From NCBI GenBank assembly GCA_016806645.1, contig JACSYO010000458.1:257501-321500 (forward strand): a stretch of 64,000 bases of DNA. Direction: 5' to 3'. A program made the position numbers and the translations under genes. The notes beneath the pieces were generated by a model, which worked only from the letters and a program-made list of their open reading frames with translations, searched no databases and was not told the DNA's origin. Below are positions 1-11,277 of this stretch, piece after piece; position 1 is the first letter of the stretch, and each line of letters starts with the position of its first letter. The DNA comes from Ophiodon elongatus. Taxonomy: Eukaryota > Chordata > Actinopteri > Perciformes > Hexagrammidae.

Positions 1-264
1 AGAAATCTGCCACCACCTGATATGTATAAGCAGCTAATTATGTGACAGAAATCCTTTTAAAAAGGAACAGTGTGTATTTAGGGGGCTCTATTGGCAGGAA
101 ACGAAAATAGAATATTAATAAGTAGGTTTTCTTTAGTGTATAATCACCAGAAAATAAGAATTTTTCCTTAGAATGAGCCGTTTATATCTACATACGCAGC
201 GGGCCGCTATGTTTCTACAGTAGAACCAGGCGGCAACCTCCGGTTCTGAAAAGTGAACCCAATG

Positions 265-740
265 CTGAAGTGCCTTAAACTTGCATTCTCTCTACTGACC
301 AGCAGGGGGCGACTCCTCCGGTTGCAAAAAGAAATCTGATTGTATAGAAGTCCATGAGAAAATGACTCTACTTCTCTCTTGATTTATTCCCTCAGTAAAC
401 ATTGTAAACATGAGTTTATGGTCTCAATCACTAGTTTCAAGTCTTCAATACAGGATGATGTTCATTTAGTAAATTATGATCCATTTAGAGTCAAATAGAC
501 CATAAAGCAGAGCATAAGATAAGATAAAATAATCCTTTATTAGTCCCGCAGTGGGGAAATTTGCAGGATTACAGCAGCATAGGGTAAAGTGCAGACACAG
601 TACAATTCAAAAAGCTTTAGGGCGGGGCTACCTTGTGATTGACAGGTCGCTACCAGAGCCATATAAAGCATCTCTACGTCACTCCTACATACAGAGTCTA
701 AATATGGTCACATCGTTGCTTTTGGTCTCCAGGGCCGGAA
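265..740 (+). repeat. Dispersed repeat family A, copy 1, with nested insertion
   Basis: This is the first of four copies of one dispersed sequence (others near 12353, 14697 and 24362), all in the same orientation. Shared landmarks are 'ctgaccagcagggggcgac', 'gatttattccctcagtaaac', 'ggtccatttagagt' and 'ttagggcggggct'. In this copy a segment at about 510-617, with the phrase 'cctttattagtcccgcag', interrupts the sequence where the other copies read straight from the purine-rich block to 'gctttagggcgg'. It is therefore a younger insertion inside an older repeat. No coding capacity is visible. Family identity in a repeat database is unknown to me. Confidence 0.75.
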
Positions 741-832
741 AATAAAAAAACTCTGTCGGATCTTGACAAGCTGCAGCATTTATTTCTGCACAAACTGCAA
801 CTTCCGCTGAACATTCACTTGGAATCCTCACA

Positions 833-911
<79 letters not shown>
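833..911. repeat. (GCGT)n microsatellite
   Basis: Nearly 20 uninterrupted GCGT units. The tract is perfectly alternating purine-pyrimidine and dense in CpG. Confidence 0.97.
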
Positions 912-2548
912 GCAGTAAGTAGCTCTATTGTAGGTCAGCAGGTCAAAAAGAACTGTATCGGGGTTCAAAATAACTTAAATGACAGGTAAGACAGAGCCTA
1001 AAGATTGACCAAAAGGAAAACACATGCACACACACACGCACATACACACTGTCTGTTCTCCTGAAGTAGCCAAGCCCAAAGCCACAGTGGCCAAATGGGT
1101 CATTAACCTCTCCCTCCCGGCCTTCCTCTCTCGCTCTCCTTCATGCTGTCGAGGTGTCAAAGCAACAACTAGGTGACCTCATGCTTCACATGGGGTCATA
1201 AAACACTCCTTTGGCCACTCCCAGGTCTCCACGGCAACCGCTGCGCCGCCACTGTCCTTACACCACAACCCAATATATCAAGCACTCAGGAAGAGTACAG
1301 GGCTTTACAGCTAATTCATCGTAGTCTTCGAACCGTAGAATTACAATGGCGGGGTCCGTCACGTGATGCTCTTTTCACAGAAGCATTCATCGGGAATCAG
1401 TGGGTCATTTTTTCCGAGGCTGGGTCGAGGGCTGGGAGGCGGGGTTAGTAGAAAAGGTGGGGAAGGTAGTTTCATCTGAATTTACTGTATTTTCCTAATT
1501 TAAAATCTTCGTTAAAGCCCAATTAAAGTAGGGCCGCAAATAACGATTATTTCCACCATCAATCAATCCATTGTCCACAGTGACATCTACAAATGTCTTG
1601 TTTTGTCTGACAAAAGGTCAGAAATAAAATAAAAAAATGCGTTCATAATAAGATTAGACAACGAAACGCAGAAAGTCTTACCATTTAAGAAGCTTAAATC
1701 AGGGAATTTTCCCCCATTTATGCTTGAAAAATTAAAAAACGATCAATCAATTATCAAAATAGTTAATAGGTTCATTTTATCAATCAACTACTATATTAAT
1801 TGGCTAATTGTTTCTAGAGTAATATAAGTGAAAACCAGGATTCAGGGCGTTACCCCAGCCTTTTCTATCAGGACCGTGAACATACGTCATTATAATATTT
1901 AATTCATCATTCTGTGCTGTGAATGGAAATGAGCACTGACACAATGGTGTGCTCAACGTCTAATCCCCGGCTCAGATATAAGAAAGATGTAATGAATTCG
2001 CCAGTGGGAACCATCAAATATTGGATAGAATTAATAAATAGAAGATTCTCCCCCCCCTCACGGTTTATCTCGGCTCCATTCAAATTCACACACGAATGTG
2101 AGGTTTTCAAACGGAGGTGCTGGAACTCTCAGGGTTCGTTGGAGAGAGCCGGTAAACAAAGCAGCAAGCCCGTCAACATCGCAGTCACTCAAACAGAAAC
2201 TCAATAGTACAACAACACAGAGTCCAGGGCCAACTGAGTGTGTGTTTCACTCATGTAATCTGTGTGTGTGTGTGGGGGGGGGGGTCTGCCACCAACACTT
2301 CTTTAACCAGCTTCCTCACAGCTTTCTCATTATCCAGGAAACTGGTCACTCACAATAAACTTTTTACAACAGGGTGCAAATGGCACCATCAGCCCAGATC
2401 AGCTGTACGCACAGCTGACAGAGAAACAGAGAGACAAGAGCCCCAGCACACTAATGACAGATTACTGTGAACGCATCGTAGAAAACTACAGGTTTACAGC
2501 ATTTAATGATACAGCAGGTGATGTGAAGCCTCACAGTTGTATCAACAG
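912..2548. other. Intergenic, no gene recognised
   Basis: AT-rich unique sequence with short (CA)n and (GT)n/G runs (1025-1050, 2262-2285). Around 1345-1367 there is a 'caatggcggg' YY1-like motif next to GTCACGTGAT, an E-box one base from the perfect palindrome found elsewhere in the window. I see no open frame with a recognisable protein. Confidence 0.6.
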
Positions 2549-3135
2549 TGGGGGGAGGAAGTACTCAGATAGTTTACTCATGTAAAAGTAGCAATACCAC
2601 GGTGTAGCAATACTCTGTTACAAGTAAAAGTCCTGCAATCAGATATTTACATAAGTAAAAGTGCAAAAGTGTTAACGTCAAAATATACTTTAAAAGTACC
2701 AAAAGTAAAAGTACTCATTGTGAAGAACGTCCCATTTCAGAATAATATCTCTATTCTATTCTATTATTGGATTATAATCATTTATGCACTCACATGCTCA
2801 TCACTCCAATGATGCATCTAGTAAAGGTGGGGTTAACTTTATGTACTTTAAATAATGCAGGGGAAGCTTGTCATTTTCCTCCTTGGATTCAATAATTCCT
2901 TCATTATTGATTTGTTTATTATTTTCTGTTTTATTCATCTTGATCCACAAGGTAATGAGTAACTTCAGTCATCAAATAATATGTAGTGAAAGCAATAGTA
3001 AAAATACAGTTGTTACCTCGAAGATGTAGTGAAAGAGAAGAATTATGTAGCAAGAAAATTAATATTCTCCAATTAAGTACCTCAACATTGTACTTAAGTT
3101 CAGTACTTAAGATGTATTTACAATAATTACTTTGC
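2549..3135 (+). repeat. Dispersed repeat family B ('AAGTACT' type), copy 1
   Basis: Repeat rich in 'aagtac', 'agtaaaagta' and 'tactctgttac' phrases. Related copies lie near 4296, 9411, 18061 (reversed) and 45845 (reversed). This kind of repeat is very common in teleost intergenic DNA. It is noncoding, and the boundaries are approximate. Confidence 0.7.
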
Positions 3136-3654
3136 ACAACTGAATATTAAATGACTCTTACAACAGATCATTGAGGAGATGATGTGAGTGGATTAAAACT
3201 TATTATAAGAGCTTAGAAATAAAGTGTCCTTTGTGGTGCGTTGCAGAGATTGGTAAAATGGATTTCTTTCATCATTCATTCAGTCATTCGATACTCGCCC
3301 TGCCGTGTTCACGAGTTGACCAGCAGCAGCTCCCACGTTATCACAGCCGGCCGGTAAACCGGGAGGACACCGGTGTAATAACACATATGTCTAATGGCAC
3401 CGACACCGCCATAAGACCGTAATAACCCCGTCGTGGCGGACCTGAAGCCCGCCGTGTGCGGGGCTGACGGGCCTGCGTGGTACCGGGGCGTTAATGTATG
3501 GATGCAGATCGAGAGTAAGCCAGCCTACAGCCAACCATTAACCCCTTCCTGTTCACGGGCAACGAGCCCCTCGTTCTCACCGCACCATGCCGAGGACGGA
3601 GATGCACGGCTGCCTCTGAGGGTTCAGGAATAAAGTCCACAGAGGCTCACTCAC

Positions 3655-3985
3655 CACTTGTCTGGTTGCGAGGAATGTAAAAATGTCCAGAATGCAGCGT
3701 GATAGTCTTCCGACAGCGGGACACACCGTCTCATGTATTCGGCGAAACTCTGTGCTCCTCCCGGCTCCGCTCCGCTCGGCTCTGTCGCCCTCCTGGCTGG
3801 GGTTTCAACAGTAAACTTGCCGATTCCAGGCTATTGTTAGCTGGGCACGGAGAAGCCTGCTGCACAGAAGCACCCGCCCCCTTCGACGGCGCTCCGGACA
3901 CGCCGTTGGTTACTGGTGTGACCACCCGCCGCTGATTGGCTGCTGGGCTCGCAGTTCGGGGCGGGGCGGGGCGCGGCTCGTCGCT
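3655..3985 (-). promoter_or_regulatory. Probable CpG promoter and first exon of a leftward gene (pak1 by synteny)
   Basis: The stretch 3700-3985 is GC-rich with many CpGs. On the minus strand it has overlapping GC boxes (3958-3974) followed by a CCAAT box (plus ATTGG at about 3934-3939), the order expected for a leftward promoter. Downstream on the minus strand a strong donor, AAGTG|GTGAGTGAG, ends an exon at 3655. In human, PAK1 lies beside AQP11 and points away from it, and its first exon is noncoding, so this may be the pak1 5' UTR exon. A short minus-strand ATG frame exists here, but I do not recognise the peptide. The gene body would lie outside the window, so the identity is inference from gene order. 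Confidence 0.45.
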
Positions 3986-3989
3986 GGAG

Positions 3990-6905
3990 AGCGAGCGGTG
4001 AGGCGTTCACAGCCGTCCGGAGGAAAGTCAACATTGCAGTTTACCTCTAAGCTCTGCTGCGGACGTTACATTCAGGTGTAACTCGGCCAGTGGGGGACTC
4101 ACGTGTTTCTTAGCTTGTATATTTAGATACCAGTACGATTGGTATTTGAAAAAGATAGTCTTTCCTTCTCCTGCTCTCATAAATGTCCTGTGGATAATAA
4201 ACTTTACTTACAGATTTAGTGATTTATAAACGAGACCGCTGGTTGGGTACACTATTTATGCTTTATTGTCTTGTTTAGTGACATTCAATGGAGAAGAAAG
4301 TACTTATACTTCTGAAAAAGGAGAAATGCAACAGCGTAGAACAATACATAGTATATTATTGGATTATAATCATTCATAAATGAATGTACGCATCACCTTA
4401 GTGTTGTAGCTGGTAATGGTGGAGCTAAATTTGAGTATCAGTATGAAGTAGCAAGAAATGGAAATACTCAAGGAAAGAACAAGTACCTCAAAATTGTACT
4501 TAGGTGGCCTATAGTACTTTAGTAAGTGTTACTTCTCACCACTGATCAAACACTAGAAAGAAGTAGGAATTTATAAAGAATATAATTCACCAAGAGTACT
4601 TTATATCACATGATACATTAGTAAGACAAACATGATGGAAAATATAGTAAATAAAGAGCTTTATAAATATTGCAACGTTTAATCAATAATAATAAAACAA
4701 TAGTTATAATAATAATGTGATGTACATATATTGAACATACTTTAAACTATATATAATTAACATAATATCCAATCAAGTATTATGTATATCAAGGGGCTTT
4801 ACAATCTGTACAGAATACAACACCCTCTTTTTCTTTGACCCTCAATTTAGATAAGAAAAAACTCACCCAAAAAAAACTTTAATGGGGAACGTCCTTTGGA
4901 AAAAAATGTATCTATTCCAGCGAAACAATAACCAGTTGTTGAATCCTTGAAGACATCATGTATTGTCTCCTCAGAGCACGCTGTGTGATAATGTTCATGA
5001 TCATTATGAAGGTACCGCACTAAAAGAAGAATAAGGAGACAGGGACATCTAGTGGTGAGAGTGAGGAACCTTTTCCCCTTTTTCTAACAAAGTGTAAATA
5101 AAGGGTTCAGAATATTTAAGAATAATCTGAATTAGAAAATACGTTGCAATGATTTAGACCTGAAAATATGCCATAGGCATATTCCTGTTTATTATTATTA
5201 TAATAGTTACTTCAAATACTACTTAATAGCTTATTACAAGTGTCCAGGAGAGGTATTTTTCTCGCTTTTGACCATCAGTCTGTTGCTTTAAGAGGAGATA
5301 ACCACTAATAAACTGCCAGTCGACACGCTCCATCATATCAAAACATAATCTAGGGAGGAATTTAAACAATCACAACTGGAACATGCCCAGCCAGATGTTA
5401 GCGCTGTGTTAAGTTTAGGCTCTGAGCCCATGGACTACATCGGTTATCACACACTCACCGAGTGTGGTTTAGCACTTTGAAAGTGTCCAGGTCAAAAGAT
5501 TAGACTCATATTGTGAGGCAAAAATGAGCTTTTAAGTTCATCTTTAGCAGTTTGAGTTCGACAAAATCACTCCAAGTTAATTTATTCATCTATTCTATCC
5601 ACGCCGGTGTTAGCGTGTCTCTGCCACAGCTCAGCAAGGAAGCACTGTCTGTGGAAGGGCAAAGGGAGAATGTCATACTTAAAAAAAGACTTCAAATTAA
5701 CTTTGAATGGATTTGGTCCCCTATCACATGGAATTACAAGCAAACAGATATATATATTTATATCATACCACACAGGGGCTACAAGAAGTGTTTGCTCCTT
5801 CTCACACAGTGAATGAAAAAACGTAAATGTGGCGACTGCACAGATTAGTCCTCCAAGCAATGATGATACGATACAGACCTTCCCGCTGGATCAGAACATG
5901 TGTGTGATTCTGTGATACGCTATACTTTAAAAATAGAGGACAGTGTGGAAATTCCTTCGAGATATATTTACATATTTACCTCCCAAAGGAGGCCAACTCC
6001 TGCCTGACCTCTAGATTTGTTGGTGAGGAAAAAGCTTGTCCTGTGGAGCGCCTCTGACCTCTGGTCTGAGAACACCACAGTGCTGTCAGCAGGGAGAAAC
6101 CTTCTTCCTGATCCCCAACCTGACCCATTCAGTCTCTAACCGTGTACCAAGAGGAGTGTTGGGCCCAGGGCAAAGACAAACATCAGCATTACTATTCATA
6201 GTACTTGTAGAGACTGAGGCGGGGTGCACGGGGGGGGGGCGCTCGGGGAGGGGGGGGGCCACTCGGCACTCCAGTGGCTCAAGCGTGGGTTTTGGGGGAC
6301 AATGGGACAGGTCAGTGATGCGCTGTGTTTAAAGGAAGATACCAAGTGCTGACAAACACATCGGCTCTTTGTGTGTCCGACCTCACTACAGGGTCTTTAC
6401 GTCGGACCCCTGCCCGGTGATGGACCAACAGTGTGGGAGCAGGCGCCCTGCAGAGGACCACCTGGACCCAGAGACATATCAGAGTGGTGCCGTGCCAAGA
6501 GCATGGCGTGGGAGAAAGACGCGAAGAAGCCACAGCCTCTCACTTTATAGTTGCATCATAAAGAAATAATGTGGAAATCTGACAAGACGCACATCTCTTA
6601 TTAATTATCCTAAACATACAATAATACATATATGTATTATACTTTAAATTATTTAATTCCATGACAGCATCCAGAAACCAGTTAGTGTTTCCCCAGCAGG
6701 TTTCAGCTTGCACCAGTTTGAGTCTAACGTGTCTGCTGCTCAACAGTGACATTATTTTAAATCGTGAACCTGTTTTTAAATAGTTTGTACTGTAACAAAA
6801 TAACCAAATAATGTACAGAACACTGGCCCAACATGGGCTGAGGCTCATACGCATTGGCCCGATTGTCATACATGTCCACGCAACCTGACAAATGTTGTGA
6901 GTCAA
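3990..6905. other. Intergenic, AT-rich, no gene recognised
   Basis: Contains repeat family B copy 2 (about 4296-4540), AT-rich unique sequence and a G-run cluster at 6219-6258. Short open frames around 5550-5860 and 6040-6900 have no recognisable protein similarity and overlap each other on both strands, so I treat them as chance. Confidence 0.6.
4296..4540 (+). repeat. Dispersed repeat family B, copy 2
   Basis: Shares 'gaagtagcaag', 'gtacctcaaaattgtactta' and 'tattattggattataatcat' phrases with the copy near 2549-3135. Confidence 0.65.
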
Positions 6906-6907
6906 AA

Positions 6908-7247
6908 TGAAACCAGAGGAAGACTGAAGAAGAGGACGTGCAGAGACAGTGGAGAGGAAGGGGAAGGCATCAGAAAGTAGGAGGATAGAGGAGCCGGGGC
7001 TAATGAGGGGGGAGAGGGGAAAGGGGGGACAAAGGGAGGAGGAGGAGGAAGAGGAGGAGGAGGAGGAGGAGTTCAGTCACCGCCCCATGTGAGCTAACGG
7101 GACTGAAGCTCATTTACTCCCCGGTTGAAGCCCGCATCCTGCGGGAGAGAGCAGCAGCAGCATCCCGGCACAGCACAGGCGTCCGTCGGTCAGAGGAAGC
7201 GACACACTGCGGTAGCGGCAGCGAGCACGCAGCGGAGTCTCCCGAAC
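6908..7247 (+). promoter_or_regulatory. aqp11: aqp11 promoter and 5' UTR region, with a homopurine tract
   Basis: The 340 bases before the aqp11 start are almost pure purine on the plus strand from about 6908 to 7071, ending in a (GGA)n run at 7037-7071. CpG-richer sequence follows to the ATG. No TATA box is evident. The transcription start is not determinable by eye. The homopurine run may form triplex DNA or simply be an expanded microsatellite. Confidence 0.5.
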
Positions 7248-10097
7248 ATGACATCGGACGTGGCGGTGTCTCTGTCGGTACTCGCGGGGATCGTCGCGCT
7301 GAGCGATGCGACCCGCAGGTTGATGAGCAGGGCCCTCGCGGACACCGGGCTCTCCGTGTACGCGGTGGAGCTCGTGTCCACCTTCCAGCTGTGCTGCTGC
7401 ACGCACGAGCTCAAGCTGCTGGCCGAGGTGGGCGGGATCGAGCCCCGCCTCGCGCTCACTTTCACGTACCTGGCGGCCGTGGTCCACGGGCTCACCTTCG
7501 GCGGGGCCACCGGCAACCCCTCCGGCGCGCTCGAGCACGCGTACCACTCGAGGTTCTCGGGCGGGTGCGCCCTGGGGCGGATCGCGTGCCAGTTTGCAGC
7601 TGCCGCAGCCGCGCGAGCCGCGGTGCCGTTGATCTGGGGCGTCGGGTTGTCGGGACTGCACGCGCGGCACAAGCTGCTCGGCTACCGGTGCATCAGCGCC
7701 ATCCGCGCTCCGCTGCCCGAGGCCGCCGCGGTGGAGCTCGCGTGCGCCTTTGCTGTTCAGACCGCCATAACGCACACGCGACCGGTGGAGGAGAAATACC
7801 GCGTGCACGCGGTGGCTGCGGTCATCGCGACAGTGGTTTATGCAGGTATGACGCTGCCCATATGTTCAGTTGTTCCTCTTTGTTGATGGTGGTTATGGGT
7901 CTGACATCCAGTGCCTTGCTCATCGGCTCCTTAGCAGGTCTCTAAGTACATGAAGCAGAATTGTGTTGTTTCCGTTTCTTATTTAGCTGAATACATAAAG
8001 TCAAGTAAATAAATAATGACATGATGCTGGCCTTATACTTTACCCGACCGCACAATAAACAAACGAGCCTCTGTCCCAGTCCACTAAGGCTCTCTGTCCC
8101 AGTATAACCAGTCCACTAAGGCTCTCTGTCCCAGTATAACCAGTCCCCTCAGCATCTCTGTCCCAGTATAACCAGTCACTCAGCCTCTCTGTCCCAGTAT
8201 AACCAGTCACTCAGCATCTCTGTCCCAGTATAACCAGTCACTCAGCCTCTCTGTCCCAGTATAACCAGTCCCCTCAGCATCTCTGTCCCAGTATAACCAG
8301 TCACTCAGCCTCTCTGTCCCAGTATAACCAGTCCTCAGCCTCTCTGTCCCAGTATAACCAGTCACTCAGCCTCTCTGTCCCAGTATAACCAGTCCCCTCA
8401 GCATCTCTGTCCCAGTATAACCAGTCACTCAGCCTCTCTGTCCCAGTATAACCAGTAGGACCCCGTGAGCCTTTAGGCTGCAGCCTGTGAGTGAGCCCGG
8501 TGACCCTGAGGTGTGTTTGATTGGATCCCTGAGTGTGCTCACAGGGTGGAGTTTACTCATGGATTAAGGTCTGCGTGAACACACTTCATGAGCAACACCC
8601 AGGACAGAATTAGTTTGTACGCCTCTTATTAGCCGGTTTAAAATCAGGTGAACATAAAATGTACTTTTTCATCTTCAGACAACAAGAATTTAATAGCACA
8701 TTCATTTTGTTTGCTAGTTGTAAAAGGATGGACAGTTGCTGCAGGTTTGGTCCTTGACAAGTTTGTGTTTGTGTGTGTGTGCGTGTGTGTGTGCGTGTGT
8801 GCGTGTGTGTGTGTGTGTGTGCGTGTGCAGGTGGCAGTGTGACAGGAGCAGTGTTCAACCCGGCGCTGGCCTTCTCCACACAGTTCCCCTGCAGTGGAAG
8901 CTCCTTCCTGGAGTACTGCCTGGTGTACTGGCTGAGCCCGCTGCTGGGTAAGACCCCTGAGGTGTAAGACCCCTAACCCGTAAGACCCCTGAGGTGTAAG
9001 ACCCCTGAGGCGTAAGACCCCTGAGGGGTAAGACCCCTGAGAGGTAAGACCCCTGAGGTGTAAGACCCCTGAGGGCCAGCAGTATCAGGGCAAGCTGCCT
9101 GAATGTTAGATTCTCATGACTCCAGACAGCTGGAACAAACACATCGTAGATTTGACCCTTCAGAAATGACATGTTCATGTTTTATCATCAACAAAATGAG
9201 CATGAATACAGGGAGTAATTCTGGATTCATGTTGTGGGTGGAGAGTTACACGAGCATACTGCACCGGAGTATAATTTTGAGGTAATTTAGTACATAACTA
9301 CTTTTATTTTAAATAACATAATACCTGATACTCCACTATACATTCAGAGGGTCATACTGCACTTTTAAAAACCTATTTTATTGAGCATTTAAGTTTATAT
9401 ACAGATAACCACAGGTGTAAGTAGTACTTACTACTGAGTAAGAGTACTCTGTTACGAGTAAAAGTATCAGCATATACTAAAAGTAGCACAAGTAAAAGTA
9501 CTCATTCTACAGAATGGCCTCTTTCAGAATAATAGAGTATATTTTATTAAATCATGTGTTCATCACATTAATGCTGGAAAAGGTGAAGCTCATGTGAACT
9601 ACTTTATATAGTGCTGGGAAACTTAATCACACATCATAATATATGACATGATGTATATTTTGTATTAATAATCAAATCCTGTAAAGTAACTAAAGCTGTG
9701 AAATAAATGTGGAGTAAAAACAAATACAATATTAGTATCTGTGATGTGGTGGAGTAGAAGTATAAAGTAGCTTAACATGAAAATACTCAAGTACAGTACA
9801 CACAAAACTGGATCTAAGTGCAGTTCTTGAGTAAATGTACTTCCCTGTATATTGACACAAATGTATCGGATGTTTCAGGCTGCAGGGTTCTTTAAAATCT
9901 GCCGATTTCTAAAAACGTGTTTTTTCTTTAAAGCAAAGTGAATCTTCTCTAAATATTTAAATTCTTCTTCTTCCACGTGTGTGTTTCCGGTTGCAGGCAT
10001 GATGAGCTCCGTGCTGCTGTTCGATAAACTCGTCCCTCTGCTGTGGGGGAAGTCTCCGGCCCTCCGTCTCCCCCCGGAGACCAAGAAGAGGGCATGA
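7248..10097 (+). CDS. aqp11: Aquaporin-11 (unorthodox intracellular aquaporin)
   Basis: Exons 7248-7845, 8831-8947 and 9997-10097 splice in phase (1, 1) to a 271-residue protein, the length I recall for human AQP11. The family forms a water/glycerol/peroxide channel mainly in the endoplasmic reticulum. The second pore box is a canonical NPA (residues 209-211), followed by the conserved FPC cysteine (C220), which matches the residue mutated in the mouse AQP11 kidney phenotype. The first box reads NPS (90-92), whereas mammalian AQP11 has NPC. Exon 1 encodes most of the helices and the N-terminal AQP11 pattern (an ELVSTFQLCCCTHELKLL block). The ATG at 7248 is preferred over an in-frame upstream start because residues from it align with the family N-terminus. 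Exon 2's acceptor lies at the end of a GT repeat and its donor is the first unit of a 16-bp minisatellite. The gene converges with clns1a. Confidence 0.95.
8069..8457 (+). repeat. 31-bp minisatellite in aqp11 intron 1, about 12 units
   Basis: Tandem units centred on 'cccagtataaccagt' with variable ends ('cactcagc', 'cccctcagc', 'ccactaagg'). The variants recur in a partly regular order, suggesting multi-unit duplications. There are no unique spacers between units, so it is not a CRISPR-like array. Confidence 0.95.
8761..8828 (+). repeat. (GT)n microsatellite running into the aqp11 exon 2 acceptor
   Basis: GT/GC alternation ends two bases before the 'gcag' acceptor at 8830. It occupies the place of the usual polypyrimidine tract. 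Confidence 0.95.
8948..9075 (+). repeat. 16-bp minisatellite made of eight GTAAGA donor-like units
   Basis: Eight contiguous 16-bp units, each beginning GTAAGACCCCT, start exactly at the aqp11 exon 2 splice donor. The last five bases of each unit vary (GAGGT, AACCC, GAGGC, GAGGG, GAGAG). Unit 7 is preceded by GAG, a better donor context than that of unit 1. Confidence 0.97.
9411..9845 (+). repeat. Dispersed repeat family B, copy 3 (aqp11 intron 2)
   Basis: Contains 'aagtagtacttact', 'agagtactctgttac', 'gagtaaaagta' and 'agtaaaagtactcatt' phrases shared with copies near 2549 and 45845. Confidence 0.7.
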
Positions 10098-10575
10098 GCC
10101 ACGTGGACACCTCAGACCCAGAGCCCATGTGGGGGGAGGGGGGTAAGCGGGGAGGGGGGTAATGACAGACTACTGGCCCACTGCTCATCCCAGCCACAAG
10201 TTAGGAAAGTAATAACAGCACTGATATGCACTTTCTTCAGACTCAAGAGCACATTTTAGAAGCTAAACAGAAAACGTAGCCTCAGATAGATCTCATTCGC
10301 AAAGCATGCGCGAGTCGATTGACCAATTATTTACTTGGTCAAACACTAAAAATCATTCAGTTTTCACTCGTTTGATTTAAAAAAAAAAAAACTTTAGACA
10401 CATCAACACTTGTTTTTTTTCGGATCACCAACCGGAGCCTCTGCAACTGTTCAAATAAGTGAAACACAGATGAAGCGTTTTAACTGACCACCAGGGTCGG
10501 CCCTGTGCTTGCATGACTTTGAGGCAGATTGCAGCATGTTAATCTCAATCCTGCAAACAAATAGCTTGTCGTTGC

Positions 10576-10581
10576 AATAAA
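10576..10581 (+). terminator. aqp11: Candidate aqp11 polyadenylation signal (AATAAA)
   Basis: First AATAAA downstream of the aqp11 stop, giving a 3' UTR of about 500 bases. It is followed by T-rich sequence. Confidence 0.5.
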
Positions 10582-10599
10582 TTTCCATGTTTTTTGTGA

Positions 10600-11244
10600 A
10601 TTGCACCAATTTACTTGAGCTAATTCACTCATTGATCAACTGAAACATTTACGGTGGAAAGTTGAGAGTTGGATGTTCCGAGTATGATAACGTGCCGATA
10701 AACTTTATTTGTATAATCTTTTAACAAATTAACAAAACGCTTCACAGAGAAAAAAAATGTATCTTTTATAATTTGTGTTTATACCCAATGTGACATTGCA
10801 GAGCCAAGCACAGTGTAGGAATGTAGAGCACACGGGTCCATGTGAGCACACACTGAACTGCTGCCTTTGAGTTCTCTGTAAAAAAGATGGAAAGGCAGAT
10901 TAAACCGTTTTGTTGGACTTCATTTTTAAATAATGATTGATTGGTCAGTAAGGTTTCAAATTGCAACCAACTGAATCGCGCTCCGCTCACTGCTCCCCTT
11001 CCAAGTGTGTCGGAGAACTACGGTGGCCTTCGGGTAACAAAGGAGACGTGAACGCTCTCTCTACGGCAACTCGGACTGCACAAAAAGGTTGATGTCGCTA
11101 CGATGTCGGATGTTAAAGGGACAGAGAAATGCGCATGCCACTGCTCTGAAGGCATAAAAAACTAAACTGGTATTTACTTAGATTTTATGCAGGTGGTGTT
11201 CTTTTACTAAAATTAAGATTTAAAAAGAAAATAAATAAAAAATT

Positions 11245-11277
<33 letters not shown>

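Noticed and set aside
7110..7808. Minus-strand 232-codon frame across aqp11 exon 1
   Set aside because: GC-rich antisense shadow; the aqp11 frame carries the pore box and the correct length.
8069..8457. Regular ~31-bp repeats that resemble a CRISPR array
   Set aside because: Units are contiguous with no unique spacers, and the setting is a vertebrate intron; it is a minisatellite.
8855..9178. Minus-strand frame with a repeated RGLTPQGSY peptide
   Set aside because: Antisense translation of the 16-bp minisatellite, not a repeat protein.
11250..11276. Poly(A) tract as a processed pseudogene tail
   Set aside because: No upstream sequence similar to any gene I recognise and no visible flanking duplication; left as a plain A tract.
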